Shown in pieces: positions 27,367 through 35,354 of a stretch of DNA of 64,000 nucleotides. The notes beneath the pieces were generated by a model. The model was not told where the DNA came from. It made no database searches and saw only the letters and a program-made list of their open reading frames with translations. The number at the start of each line of letters is the position of its first letter. The stretch's first letter is position 1. A program made the translations under genes and the position numbers. The stretch is from NCBI RefSeq assembly GCF_013385985.1, contig NZ_JACAOY010000002.1, positions 62,001-126,000 of the forward strand, written 5' to 3'. The DNA is from Pseudomonas sp. B6002. Its GTDB lineage: Bacteria > Pseudomonadota > Gammaproteobacteria > Pseudomonadales > Pseudomonadaceae.

Positions 27367-28701
27367 TTATCCTCGGATCGCCCAGAAGGCCAGGTTCAAG
27401 CCCGGGAACTGCCCGGCGATGTGGAAGGCAAACCCACCGGAATTGCTCAACTGCTGCCAGTGCTCGCTGCCCCGGTCCAGTTCGTAATAGGTGCTGCCCG
27501 CGTGGTAAGGGATCTGCCGTGGCGCCACCGGCAACGGCAGCAGGCCGATGCCCGGCAGCTGCAGGTTGACCATGTCGCGGATGTGCTCCACCGAGCCGAC
27601 CTTGCTCTGCTGGCCGAAGCGCGCACGCAGGGTCTCGCCGGGCACATCGGCGCGCACCACGAGGATGAAGCTGGCGGTGTCGATCAGGGTCTTGTCGGCC
27701 AGCATCGCCACGTGGATGCCGTAGGCTTTCTCGACAATCGGGATCGGCGTGGCCTTGCTGTCGATCAGCATCGACAGGGCCTCGCGCAGCGCCGCCATCA
27801 CCGGGGCAAAGCTCAGGGCCAGGTCGTCGTGCTGGTAGTGCGGGTATTCCTGGGGGCGCCGGCCGGTGGTGGAAAAGGTGGAGAATTCGCCGGCCAGGCT
27901 CACCAGCTCGCTGAAAAAACGCTCCGGGTGCAGCGGGCTCAACTGGCTGAAATGCTGGATCAGCGGCTGGGCGCGGTTGACCAGTTGCAGCAGCATGAAG
28001 TCGGCAATCTCCGACGCGCCCCCGGCGCCCGAGGCGACCACGCGGCCAGCCAGGGCTTCGCCACGCTGGTGCAGCAAGCCCAGCAGTTCACTGCGAAACG
28101 CCGTGAGCGGTTTACTGGCGGCCACGTCCAGCACGGGCGGGATGTAGGTGTCGTCGAGCACCAGCGCGCGGTCGGCACGTTTTTCCTTGATGCGCACCAG
28201 GCCCACGGCGGCGTAATCGCTGATGCCATCTTGGGCGGTCAGCAAGCGCAGGGCCCGGGAGCCCACGGCCACTGGCGCACGGTTTTCGAACGGCGCGTTG
28301 TCATCACGCACTTCGCGCACCTGGCTCACATAGCGCGCGGCGCCAAGGGCTTCGCCTTCGTCGACGGTGTCGCGCGCGCCTGCACGCTTGAGCGGCAAGG
28401 CCAGGTACACCAGGCCGTCGCGCAGGTTGTCGTCGATGTTCAGCGGGCTCGGCGCCAGGTCGTCCTGGGGGATATTGAATGGCGTGCCGTCGGGCAACAG
28501 GCCGCGTGCAGACACGATGGCCAGCTTGCCCTGAGCCAACAGGCCCTGGTCGATCAGCAATTCGGAAAAACCCCAGCTGCCTGCAGACAATGGACGGCTG
28601 CGGGCATCAATGAGGTTTTCCAGGTAACGGTCATGCTGCTGGAAGTGCTGCGTTCCGATGAACATGCCTTCCGACCAGACCACGCGATTGTTCCAGGACA
28701 T
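27367..28701 (-). CDS. tssK: T6SS baseplate-membrane adaptor TssK
   Basis: A 444-aa cytosolic TssK (VasE/ImpJ) protein starting MSWNNRVVWSEGMFIGTQHF, the typical opening (W-x-E-G-M-F/L-x-x-x-Q-H-F). It links the baseplate (TssEFG-VgrG) to TssLM. The length is standard. It starts 18 bp after tssJ and ends 6 bp before tssL. Confidence 0.96.
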   Translation of the reverse strand: MSWNNRVVWSEGMFIGTQHFQQHDRYLENLIDARSRPLSAGSWGFSELLIDQGLLAQGKLAIVSARGLLPDGTPFNIPQDDLAPSPLNIDDNLRDGLVYLALPLKRAGARDTVDEGEALGAARYVSQVREVRDDNAPFENRAPVAVGSRALRLLTAQDGISDYAAVGLVRIKEKRADRALVLDDTYIPPVLDVAASKPLTAFRSELLGLLHQRGEALAGRVVASGAGGASEIADFMLLQLVNRAQPLIQHFSQLSPLHPERFFSELVSLAGEFSTFSTTGRRPQEYPHYQHDDLALSFAPVMAALREALSMLIDSKATPIPIVEKAYGIHVAMLADKTLIDTASFILVVRADVPGETLRARFGQQSKVGSVEHIRDMVNLQLPGIGLLPLPVAPRQIPYHAGSTYYELDRGSEHWQQLSNSGGFAFHIAGQFPGLNLAFWAIRG

Positions 28702-28719
28702 GGGGGCTCCGATTGCTTC

Positions 28720-29229
28720 TTATCTGGCAGGGCTGGATGGGGGAACCACGACGTCGGCGCGCACGGCACGCACATCGAGGCTGATCTGGTATTCGGTGTA
28801 TTGGCGCGCCGGCACGTTGATCACCGTGCGCCATTGCGCGCGGTCGAGCTCGCGATAACCCACCAGCAAGCCGATCTGGCGGGTGGACGGGTCGAGGTCG
28901 CGCTGAATGCTCAATTGCTGGCCGGGCTGCACCATCACTTCGTCCTGGTCGAGCAGGTCCAGGCCGAGGGTGGATTGCGCACGGTCAGCCAAGGCGAAGT
29001 AATCGGAACGACCGAAGGTGGCGGCGTTTTTCAGCTCGAAGATGCGCACCCGCACCGGTGCGGCCTGGCCGTTGGCACCGGGGTTGAGCCCGGCAATCGC
29101 GTGGAAGTGCAATTCGACGGCGGCGGTGTCGGCTTCAGCCTCGGCCGGTGCGTCGGGTTTGGCGGCATCCGTGGCACACGCCGTCAGCAGAAGCGCCGTG
29201 GCGGCTGCGAGTAAAAACCTGGGAATCAT
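28720..29229 (-). CDS. tssJ: T6SS outer-membrane lipoprotein TssJ
   Basis: A 169-aa lipoprotein with signal MIPRFLLAAATALLLTACAT (lipobox LLTAC, cysteine about residue 18). The body shows the TssJ/SciN beta-sandwich pattern (VRVRIFELKNAATFGRSDYF, VMVQPGQQLSIQRDLD, LLVGYRELDRAQWRTVI). It anchors the TssM periplasmic domain to the outer membrane. It lies between fha and tssK in the same operon, with a 51-bp gap to fha. Confidence 0.94.
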   Translation of the reverse strand: MIPRFLLAAATALLLTACATDAAKPDAPAEAEADTAAVELHFHAIAGLNPGANGQAAPVRVRIFELKNAATFGRSDYFALADRAQSTLGLDLLDQDEVMVQPGQQLSIQRDLDPSTRQIGLLVGYRELDRAQWRTVINVPARQYTEYQISLDVRAVRADVVVPPSSPAR

Positions 29230-29280
29230 CCTGCGTCCTCAATGACGTACTTAGCTATCCGTTAATCCATGTACTGCGTG

Positions 29281-30615
29281 TCAGCGTCGCTGTCGGGCGC
29301 TGTGTTCTTCGTAGGCTCGGCTGAATTCGCGGCCGAACAGGTCCTGGAAGTCTTCCTGGGCCTCGCGGGAAATATTGCTGTAGAGCTCGGTGAACTGTTG
29401 CCAGTACTGGGCCTGGCGCGAACCGTTGAACAGGCTGGAGAGCCCGCCCGGCTTGCCCATGCGTTCTTCCAGCTGGGCCGGTTCAAAGCGCTTGAGCAGG
29501 TGCTTGATGGCGGCTTCCACCCCGGCCATCACTGCCAGCTGGTGGGCGCGCAAGTCGTCGAAACTGTCGCGCACCGCCGCGTCCGGCGCCATAAACGCCT
29601 GGTTGCCGTGGCGAAGCAGCAGCAGTAACGCTTCATCGGCATTCGGGGCGAATTTCAACGGGTTGTTTTCGGCGGGCTGGATCATCGTCTGCTGCATGCG
29701 GAACTCGCCCTTGAGGCTGGCCCGGGCACGCAACACATCGATCAGGCCTTCGACCATCAGGCGGTAGCTACGGCCGATGTTTTCCATCTGGGCGCAGGCG
29801 TCGGCCTTGTCCAGGCGCAGCTGGTCCAGGCCGGCACCGCGCAGGAAGGCTTGCAGCAGGTCGGGTTGCGCGGTATCGGCAAGCACCGGCGGCGCGATGA
29901 CGGGCGCAGGGGGCGGCTCAGGCGTGGCGACTGGTACGGGCGTGGCCACCACAGACGCGGGCGCGGGCGTGTCGCCGAACAGGTCCCAGTCCTCGGGGAT
30001 CACCGAGCCGGACACCACGGGTTTTTCGACCACGGGGACCGCCACGGGCGTCGGCGGACGGAAATCGTGCTGCTCGGAAGGCACATGGTCCGCCACGGTC
30101 GGCGGCGGCACGGCGGTGGGGCTGAGAAAGTCGAACAGGTCGGGCAAGGTGTCCATCGAGGACGCGCCCTGGAATTGCGGGGCGATCACCGGCACGGGGG
30201 TCGGCGTGGGCGTGCTCACCACGGCACCCATCAGCGCTTCGAAGCTGTTGGGTGAATCTCCGACAAACGGCTGGCTGTCGACGGCCTGCACGTTGAAGTC
30301 GATGCGGGCCTGGATCTCGTAATCGCCGATGCGGATCAGCTCGCCGTCCTGCAGGGGCTCGCTGTTGCCCCGGCGCAAACGAATACCGGCGTTAACCAAC
30401 TCCACGCCGTTGGTGCTGTTATCGGTTAAATAATAACGGCCATCTTTGTATTGAATAACACAGTGTTGCGAAGAAACCAGACGCTCAGGATCAGGCAATA
30501 CCCAGTCATTATCCGAGCTGCGGCCAATAGCCATCGAGCCCTGGTTCAAGGACTTTTCCGGACACTGCCCAGGGGTAATCTTGTGATAACTAGTGATAGT
30601 CAAACACAGCGACAT
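29281..30615 (-). CDS. fha1: T6SS FHA-domain protein (Fha1/TagH)
   Basis: A 444-aa cytosolic protein. The N-terminal FHA domain (about 27-105: MAIGRSSDNDWVLPDPERLV, SSQHCVIQYKDGRYYLTDNS) binds phosphothreonine peptides. A long Pro/Val/Ala linker follows (about 125-265) and then a helical TagH C-terminal domain (about 270-440). In P. aeruginosa Fha1 is the PpkA substrate that promotes assembly. The ATG has a strong GGAGG site. It is the first gene of the leftward operon. Confidence 0.94.
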   Translation of the reverse strand: MSLCLTITSYHKITPGQCPEKSLNQGSMAIGRSSDNDWVLPDPERLVSSQHCVIQYKDGRYYLTDNSTNGVELVNAGIRLRRGNSEPLQDGELIRIGDYEIQARIDFNVQAVDSQPFVGDSPNSFEALMGAVVSTPTPTPVPVIAPQFQGASSMDTLPDLFDFLSPTAVPPPTVADHVPSEQHDFRPPTPVAVPVVEKPVVSGSVIPEDWDLFGDTPAPASVVATPVPVATPEPPPAPVIAPPVLADTAQPDLLQAFLRGAGLDQLRLDKADACAQMENIGRSYRLMVEGLIDVLRARASLKGEFRMQQTMIQPAENNPLKFAPNADEALLLLLRHGNQAFMAPDAAVRDSFDDLRAHQLAVMAGVEAAIKHLLKRFEPAQLEERMGKPGGLSSLFNGSRQAQYWQQFTELYSNISREAQEDFQDLFGREFSRAYEEHSARQRR

Positions 30616-30842
30616 CTTGCCTCCTTGCTGATACTTCGCGCGCGGTCAACTCCCGGGACAGCGTTTCCCGGGAGGTCCCCACCAGGTCGTGCAATCGACC
30701 TTCAAAACCTGCTTTTGTCAGCATGATCGCTGATCTTAACTGGCCTCTATGACAAAAATCCTGTCCTGGTGCGCCGCTAGACCCACCAGTCGCGCAGGTT
30801 GTTAAGCACCGCACATCTGTCACAGAGGGCGAATAGCTTACC

Positions 30843-30872
30843 TTGACAAGGCATAAGTACTACACCAAAAAT
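30843..30872 (+). promoter_or_regulatory. Candidate sigma-70 promoter for the tssA operon
   Basis: A perfect -35 box TTGACA (30843-30848) is followed 18 bp later by AAAAAT (30867-30872), a 4-of-6 match to the -10 consensus. This would give an mRNA leader of about 140 nt before tssA. The weak -10 suggests activator dependence. Confidence 0.4.
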
Positions 30873-30981
30873 GCACAACTTCTTGAATACCAGTGATGGC
30901 ACTTTGAAATCAACTTGAGTTCAAAGTTCCAATATGACCAAGAAAACATGCCTAGTTCCTCGCGCAACTAATGCATGCATT

Positions 30982-31008
30982 GCCCGCCATCTAACGGGCT
31001 GATAGGGA
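30982..31008 (+). promoter_or_regulatory. tssA leader hairpin and AGGGA (possible RsmA/CsrA site)
   Basis: GCCCG (30982-30986) pairs with CGGGC (30995-30999), directly followed by AGGGA (31004-31008), which also serves as the ribosome site for the GTG start at 31020. ANGGA next to a hairpin at the ribosome site is the usual RsmA/CsrA target form, and H1-type T6SS mRNAs are known Gac/Rsm targets in P. aeruginosa. The motif here is in the stem flank, not in a loop, so this is tentative. Confidence 0.35.
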
Positions 31009-31019
31009 GATCAATTTCA

Positions 31020-32039
31020 GTGGATGTGCCGTTGCTGCTCACCGCCGTTTCCGCGACTTCGCCCTGTGGCGAAGACATGGAATATGACGCGGATTTTCTC
31101 CACTTGGAGCGTGCCGCCAAGGGGCAACCCGAGCGCAGCATGGGCGACTCGATCCTGCCCGCCGAACCTCCGGAATGGCGCAGCATCCAGCAGCAAAGCC
31201 TCGACTTGCTGGCGCGCAGCAAAGACCTGCGCATCACCCACTTTCTGGTGCAAAGCTCGCTCGCCCTGCAAGGCGTTGCCGGGTTTGCCGAAGCCCTTTC
31301 GCTGATCAACGCGCTGTTGCGCGACTACTGGGCCGAGCTGCACCCGCGCCTGGACGCCGACGACGATAACGACCCCACCGTGCGCATCAACGCCCTCACC
31401 GGCCTGACCTGCGATACGAACATTCGCCTGCTGCGCGAAAGCATCCTCACGCGCTCGCGCACCTTCGGTCCCGTGAGCCTGCGCGCCGCGCTCAACGCCA
31501 GCGGCCTGCAGAGCTTTGCCGATGAGCAACTGGGTGCCCAGCAACTCAACGCCGCCTTCCTCGACAGTGACCCCGAGCAACTGCAAGCCACGCGCGATGC
31601 CTTGAGCGCAGCGCGTGCGGCCTGCGAAGCCATCGAGCAACAGGTCAACGATCAAGTCGGTTCCGCCCAGGGCGTGGACCTCAGTGCCCTGAAGCAGCCG
31701 CTCAAGCAAGCGCTGCAGATACTCAACCAAGCGGTGCCCGGCACCGACAGCAGCAGCGAACCCGAGGCCGTCAGTGACGACAATGCCCCCTCGGCCGACT
31801 TCGCTGCCGCGCCCGCAGTACAGCGTCCGGTCGGCGATATCGCCAGCCGCGACGACGTGCTGCGCAGCCTCGACAAGATCCTTGCGTACTACACCCGGCA
31901 CGAGCCTTCGAGCCCGCTGCCGGTGCTGTTGAACCGGGCGAAGAATCTGGTGCACGCCGACTTCGCGGCCATCGTGCGCAACCTGATTCCCGACGGCATG
32001 TCCCAATTTGAAAACCTGCGCGGTCCGGACGGCGAGTAA
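31020..32039 (+). CDS. tssA: T6SS protein TssA
   Basis: A 339-aa ImpA-family protein that caps the growing sheath and helps baseplate assembly. The ImpA_N region (about 10-110) includes SPCGEDMEYDADFLHLE, the family signature, and WRSIQQQSLDLLARSKDLRI. The C-terminal region has PVLLNRAKNLVHADFAAIVRNLIPDG. I chose GTG at 31020 (MDVPLLL) because AGGGAGA lies 10 bp upstream and nothing upstream of it resembles TssA; an in-frame ATG at 30975 would add 15 unlikely residues. First gene of the rightward operon. Confidence 0.93.
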   Translation: MDVPLLLTAVSATSPCGEDMEYDADFLHLERAAKGQPERSMGDSILPAEPPEWRSIQQQSLDLLARSKDLRITHFLVQSSLALQGVAGFAEALSLINALLRDYWAELHPRLDADDDNDPTVRINALTGLTCDTNIRLLRESILTRSRTFGPVSLRAALNASGLQSFADEQLGAQQLNAAFLDSDPEQLQATRDALSAARAACEAIEQQVNDQVGSAQGVDLSALKQPLKQALQILNQAVPGTDSSSEPEAVSDDNAPSADFAAAPAVQRPVGDIASRDDVLRSLDKILAYYTRHEPSSPLPVLLNRAKNLVHADFAAIVRNLIPDGMSQFENLRGPDGE

Positions 32040-32093
32040 GCCGCCCGACTGTGCAGTAACAACACCGTCGCTCAAGCGACCAGGAGCAGCAAC

Positions 32094-32600
32094 GTGGCGA
32101 AGCAAAGTTCTCAGAAATTCATCGCGCGCAACCGTGCGCCTCGAGTGCAGATCGAGTACGACGTCGAGCTCTACGGCGCCGAGAAAAAGGTCCAGCTGCC
32201 CTTCGTGATGGGCGTGATGGCCGACCTCGCCGGCAAGCCTGCCGAACCGCTCGCGCCCGTGGCCGACCGCAAGTTCCTTGAAGTGGACGTCGACAATTTC
32301 GACTCGCGCCTCAAGGCCATGCAGCCGCGCGTGGCGTTCCACGTACCGAACGAGCTAACCGGTGAAGGCAACCTGAGCCTGGACATCACCTTCGAAAGCA
32401 TGGACGACTTCAGCCCGGCCGCCGTGGCCCGCAAGGTCGACTCGCTGAACCAACTGCTCGAAGCCCGCACCCAGCTGGCCAACCTGCTGACCTACATGGA
32501 CGGCAAGACCGGCGCTGAAGAAATCATCATGAAGGCGATCAAGGACCCGGCACTGCTGCAAGCACTTGCCAGTGCGCCCAAGCCTGCAGGGGACCAGTAA
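32094..32600 (+). CDS. tssB: T6SS contractile sheath small subunit TssB (VipA)
   Basis: A 168-aa sheath protein with the typical opening SSQKFIARNRAPRVQIEYDV and the core motif LPFVMGVMADLAGK. TssB and TssC form the contractile tube, which ClpV dismantles by gripping the TssC N-terminus. The start is a GTG with AGGAGCAG upstream. tssC follows after 2 bp. Confidence 0.97.
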   Translation: MAKQSSQKFIARNRAPRVQIEYDVELYGAEKKVQLPFVMGVMADLAGKPAEPLAPVADRKFLEVDVDNFDSRLKAMQPRVAFHVPNELTGEGNLSLDITFESMDDFSPAAVARKVDSLNQLLEARTQLANLLTYMDGKTGAEEIIMKAIKDPALLQALASAPKPAGDQ

Positions 32601-32602
32601 TC

Positions 32603-34099
32603 ATGACTGACAATACCGCACGCGAAGGCGCCCCGATCCTGGGCGCTACCGAAGAAGCCAGCGAGTTCGCGAACCTGCTGCTGCAAGAATTCAAACCCAA
32701 GACCGAGCGTGCCCGCGAAGCCGTGGAAACCGCCGTGCGCACCTTGGCCGAACAGGCCCTGGCGCAAACCGACCTGGTGTCCAACGACGCGATCAAGTCG
32801 ATCGAATCGATCATCGCCGCCATCGACGCCAAGCTGACGGCCCAGGTCAACCAGATCATCCACCACCAGGATTTCCAGCAGCTGGAAAGCGCCTGGCGTG
32901 GCTTGCACTACCTGGTCAACAACACCGAGAGCGATGAGCAGCTCAAGATCCGCGTGCTCAACATCTCCAAGCCGGACCTGCACAAGACCCTGAAGAAGTT
33001 CAAGGGCACCGCGTGGGACCAGAGCCCGATCTTCAAGAAGATGTACGAAGAAGAATACGGCCAGTTCGGTGGCGAACCGTACGGCTGCCTGGTGGGCGAC
33101 TACTACTTCGACCAGTCACCTCCCGACGTGGAGCTGTTGGGCGAGCTGTCGAAAGTCTGCGCCGCCATGCACTCCCCGTTCATCGCCGCCGCTTCGCCGA
33201 CCGTGATGGGCATGGGTTCGTGGCAGGAACTGTCGAACCCACGCGACCTGACCAAGATCTTCACCACCCCGGAATACGCCGGCTGGCGCTCCCTGCGTGA
33301 ATCGGAAGACTCGCGCTACATCGGCCTGACCATGCCGCGCTTCCTGGCGCGCCTGCCGTACGGCGCCAAGACCGACCCGGTGGAAGCCTTCGCCTTCGAA
33401 GAAAACACCGACGGCGCCGACAGCTCCAAGTACACCTGGGCCAACGCCGCCTACGCGATGGCAGTGAACATCAACCGTTCGTTCAAGCATTACGGCTGGT
33501 GCTCGCGCATCCGTGGCGTGGAATCTGGCGGTGAAGTGGAAAACCTGCCGGCCCACACGTTCCCGACCGATGACGGTGGCGTGGACATGAAGTGCCCGAC
33601 CGAAATCGCCATCAGCGACCGCCGTGAAGCGGAGCTGGCGAAGAACGGTTTCATGCCGCTGCTGCACAAGAAAAACACCGACTTCGCCGCGTTCATCGGC
33701 GCCCAGTCGTTGCAGAAACCGGCCGAATACGACGACCCGGACGCCACCGCCAACGCCAACCTGGCCGCGCGCCTGCCGTACCTGTTCGCCACCTGCCGTT
33801 TCGCCCACTACTTGAAGTGCATCGTGCGCGACAAGATCGGTTCCTTCAAAGAGAAGGACGAGATGCAGCGCTGGTTGCAGGACTGGATCCTCAACTACGT
33901 GGACGGTGACCCTGCGCACTCCACCGAAACCACCAAGGCCCAGCACCCGTTGGCGGCGGCGGAAGTGATCGTGGAAGAAGTCGAAGGCAACCCGGGTTAC
34001 TACAACTCCAAGTTCTACCTGCGCCCGCACTACCAGCTTGAAGGGCTGACAGTGTCGCTGCGTCTGGTATCGAAGCTGCCTTCGGCCAAGAGCGCGTAA
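32603..34099 (+). CDS. tssC: T6SS contractile sheath large subunit TssC (VipB)
   Basis: A 498-aa sheath protein with the highly conserved phrases AWRGLHYLVNNTESDEQLKI, YGCLVGDYYFDQSPPDVELL and FAHYLKCIVRDKIGSF. The length is standard. It directly follows tssB and is separated from hcp by a 172-bp gap holding a REP hairpin. Confidence 0.98.
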   Translation: MTDNTAREGAPILGATEEASEFANLLLQEFKPKTERAREAVETAVRTLAEQALAQTDLVSNDAIKSIESIIAAIDAKLTAQVNQIIHHQDFQQLESAWRGLHYLVNNTESDEQLKIRVLNISKPDLHKTLKKFKGTAWDQSPIFKKMYEEEYGQFGGEPYGCLVGDYYFDQSPPDVELLGELSKVCAAMHSPFIAAASPTVMGMGSWQELSNPRDLTKIFTTPEYAGWRSLRESEDSRYIGLTMPRFLARLPYGAKTDPVEAFAFEENTDGADSSKYTWANAAYAMAVNINRSFKHYGWCSRIRGVESGGEVENLPAHTFPTDDGGVDMKCPTEIAISDRREAELAKNGFMPLLHKKNTDFAAFIGAQSLQKPAEYDDPDATANANLAARLPYLFATCRFAHYLKCIVRDKIGSFKEKDEMQRWLQDWILNYVDGDPAHSTETTKAQHPLAAAEVIVEEVEGNPGYYNSKFYLRPHYQLEGLTVSLRLVSKLPSAKSA

Positions 34100-34114
34100 G
34101 TAGCTGTTGAACCG

Positions 34115-34216
34115 GCTCTTCTGTGGGAGCCGGGCTTGCCCGCGATGCAGGCGGCGCGGTCCGGCAGGCAGACCGCGGTGATGCAATCGCAGGCAAGCCA
34201 GCTCCCACAGAAGAGC
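34115..34216. repeat. REP inverted repeat between tssC and hcp
   Basis: GCTCTTCTGTGGGAGC (34115-34130) and GCTCCCACAGAAGAGC (34201-34216) are perfect reverse complements, with REP cores GGGCTTGCC and GGCAAGCC inside. It sits between sheath genes and hcp and may protect the tssBC mRNA 3' end or let hcp be expressed separately. Confidence 0.88.
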
Positions 34217-34271
34217 AAAGCCCCATTGGGCTTAACCAAATTTCGTGGCCTGGGCCACACAGGGAGAAAAC

Positions 34272-34760
34272 ATGGCTGTTGATATTTTCATCAAGATCGG
34301 CGACATCAAGGGCGAGTCCATGGACAAGGCCCACAAGGACGAAATCGACGTGCTGAACTGGAGCTGGGGCATGGCCCAGTCCGGCAACATGCACGTGGGC
34401 GGCGGCGGCGGCGCGGGCAAGGTCAATATCCAGGACCTGTCGCTGACCAAGTACGTCGACAAAGCCTCGCCGAACCTGATGATGCACTGCGCCAGCGGCA
34501 AACACATCGACAAGGTCAAGCTCACCGTGCGCAAGGCCGGTGGCGAAAGCCAGGTCGAGTACATGGTGATCAACCTGGAAGAAGTGCTGGTGACCTCGCT
34601 GAGCACTGGCGGTTCGGGCACCGATGACCGCCTGACCGAGAACGTCACCCTGAACTTCGCCCAAGTGATGGTCGACTACCAGCCGCAGAAAGCCGACGGC
34701 ACCAAAGACGGCGGTGCGATCAAGTTTGGCTGGAACATCCGCTCCAACACCAAGCGCTGA
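34272..34760 (+). CDS. hcp: T6SS tube protein Hcp
   Basis: A 162-aa Hcp starting MAVDIFIKIGDIKGESMDKA, with the family core VLNWSWGMAQSGNMHVGGG and LTKYVDKASPNLM. Hexameric rings stack into the inner tube and carry small effectors. The ATG at 34272 has AGGGAGAA upstream. No extension or toxin domain is present. Confidence 0.98.
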   Translation: MAVDIFIKIGDIKGESMDKAHKDEIDVLNWSWGMAQSGNMHVGGGGGAGKVNIQDLSLTKYVDKASPNLMMHCASGKHIDKVKLTVRKAGGESQVEYMVINLEEVLVTSLSTGGSGTDDRLTENVTLNFAQVMVDYQPQKADGTKDGGAIKFGWNIRSNTKR

Positions 34761-34835
34761 TAGCCCTTGAGGCCGTGGCTTCGCGCCACGGCCACTGCCC
34801 GATTGTCCCTCTCACACCCCGTCCGTGGAGCCGCT

Positions 34836-35354
34836 TTGGTGGTCACTGAAATCGCTTCCCGCGACCGTCTGCAACCGTCCCTGCTGGACCGGTTGACCGA
34901 CGACGATCCGACCAATCCGAAGGAAAGCGCCGACAAACGCGTGCTGTCCCTGACCCAATTGAAAGCCTCGGTGCTGCGTGACCTGGCGTGGCTGCTCAAC
35001 ACCACGTCGTTGCTCGATGCCGATGCGACGCTGCACACCCCGGCCGGTACGTCGGTGGTCAATTACGGCCTGCCGGCGCTGGCGGGCAACAGTGTTTCCA
35101 GCGTGGACATCAAGGCCCTGGAGGCGTTGATCTACCAGGCCATCGCCACCTTTGAGCCGCGTATCCTGCGCCACACCCTGCGCGTCAAAGCCCGCGTCGG
35201 CCATGGCGAGATGAACCACAACGCGCTGAGTTTCGAGATCGAAGGCGACCTGTGGGCACAGCCGGTGCCGTTGCGCCTGTTGCTGCAAACCGACCTGGAC
35301 CTGGAGTCCGGCCACGTGCGCGTGGTCAATGCCGACCAGCGGAGACGCCCATGA
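34836..35354 (+). CDS. tssE: T6SS baseplate protein TssE
   Basis: A 172-aa protein of the gp25/GpW lysozyme-like family, a wedge component of the baseplate. Motifs: [15 protein letters not shown] at the start, [25 protein letters not shown], and [13 protein letters not shown]. The start is uncertain: TTG 34836 or GTG 34839, both 6-9 bp after GGAG (34826-34829). An upstream extension to 34767 is out of keeping with the family. tssF begins within its stop (4-bp overlap). There is no tagJ between hcp and this gene. Confidence 0.9.
   Translation: MVVTEIASRDRLQPSLLDRLTDDDPTNPKESADKRVLSLTQLKASVLRDLAWLLNTTSLLDADATLHTPAGTSVVNYGLPALAGNSVSSVDIKALEALIYQAIATFEPRILRHTLRVKARVGHGEMNHNALSFEIEGDLWAQPVPLRLLLQTDLDLESGHVRVVNADQRRRP

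Larger units (their letters stand above)
30616..31019. other. Divergent control region between the two T6SS operons
   Basis: About 400 bp between fha (leftward) and tssA (rightward), AT-richer than its surroundings. It holds a 9-bp inverted repeat CTCCCGGGA/TCCCGGGAG (30650-30658 and 30666-30674), a promoter-like TTGACA element on the plus strand, the 12-bp palindrome AATGCATGCATT (30970-30981) and a hairpin plus AGGGA just before tssA. A short minus-strand open frame (30590-30823) holds an HTH-like phrase but no convincing gene start. Nothing else recognisable is seen. Confidence 0.7.

Noticed and set aside
26299-29214. Long open frame of about 970 codons on the plus strand
   Set aside because: Antisense to tssL, tssK and tssJ, which are all unmistakable, so it is a shadow frame.
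30896-30912. TGGCAC as a possible sigma-54 -24 element
   Set aside because: The expected GC at -12 with correct spacing is missing (AAATC instead of TTGC).
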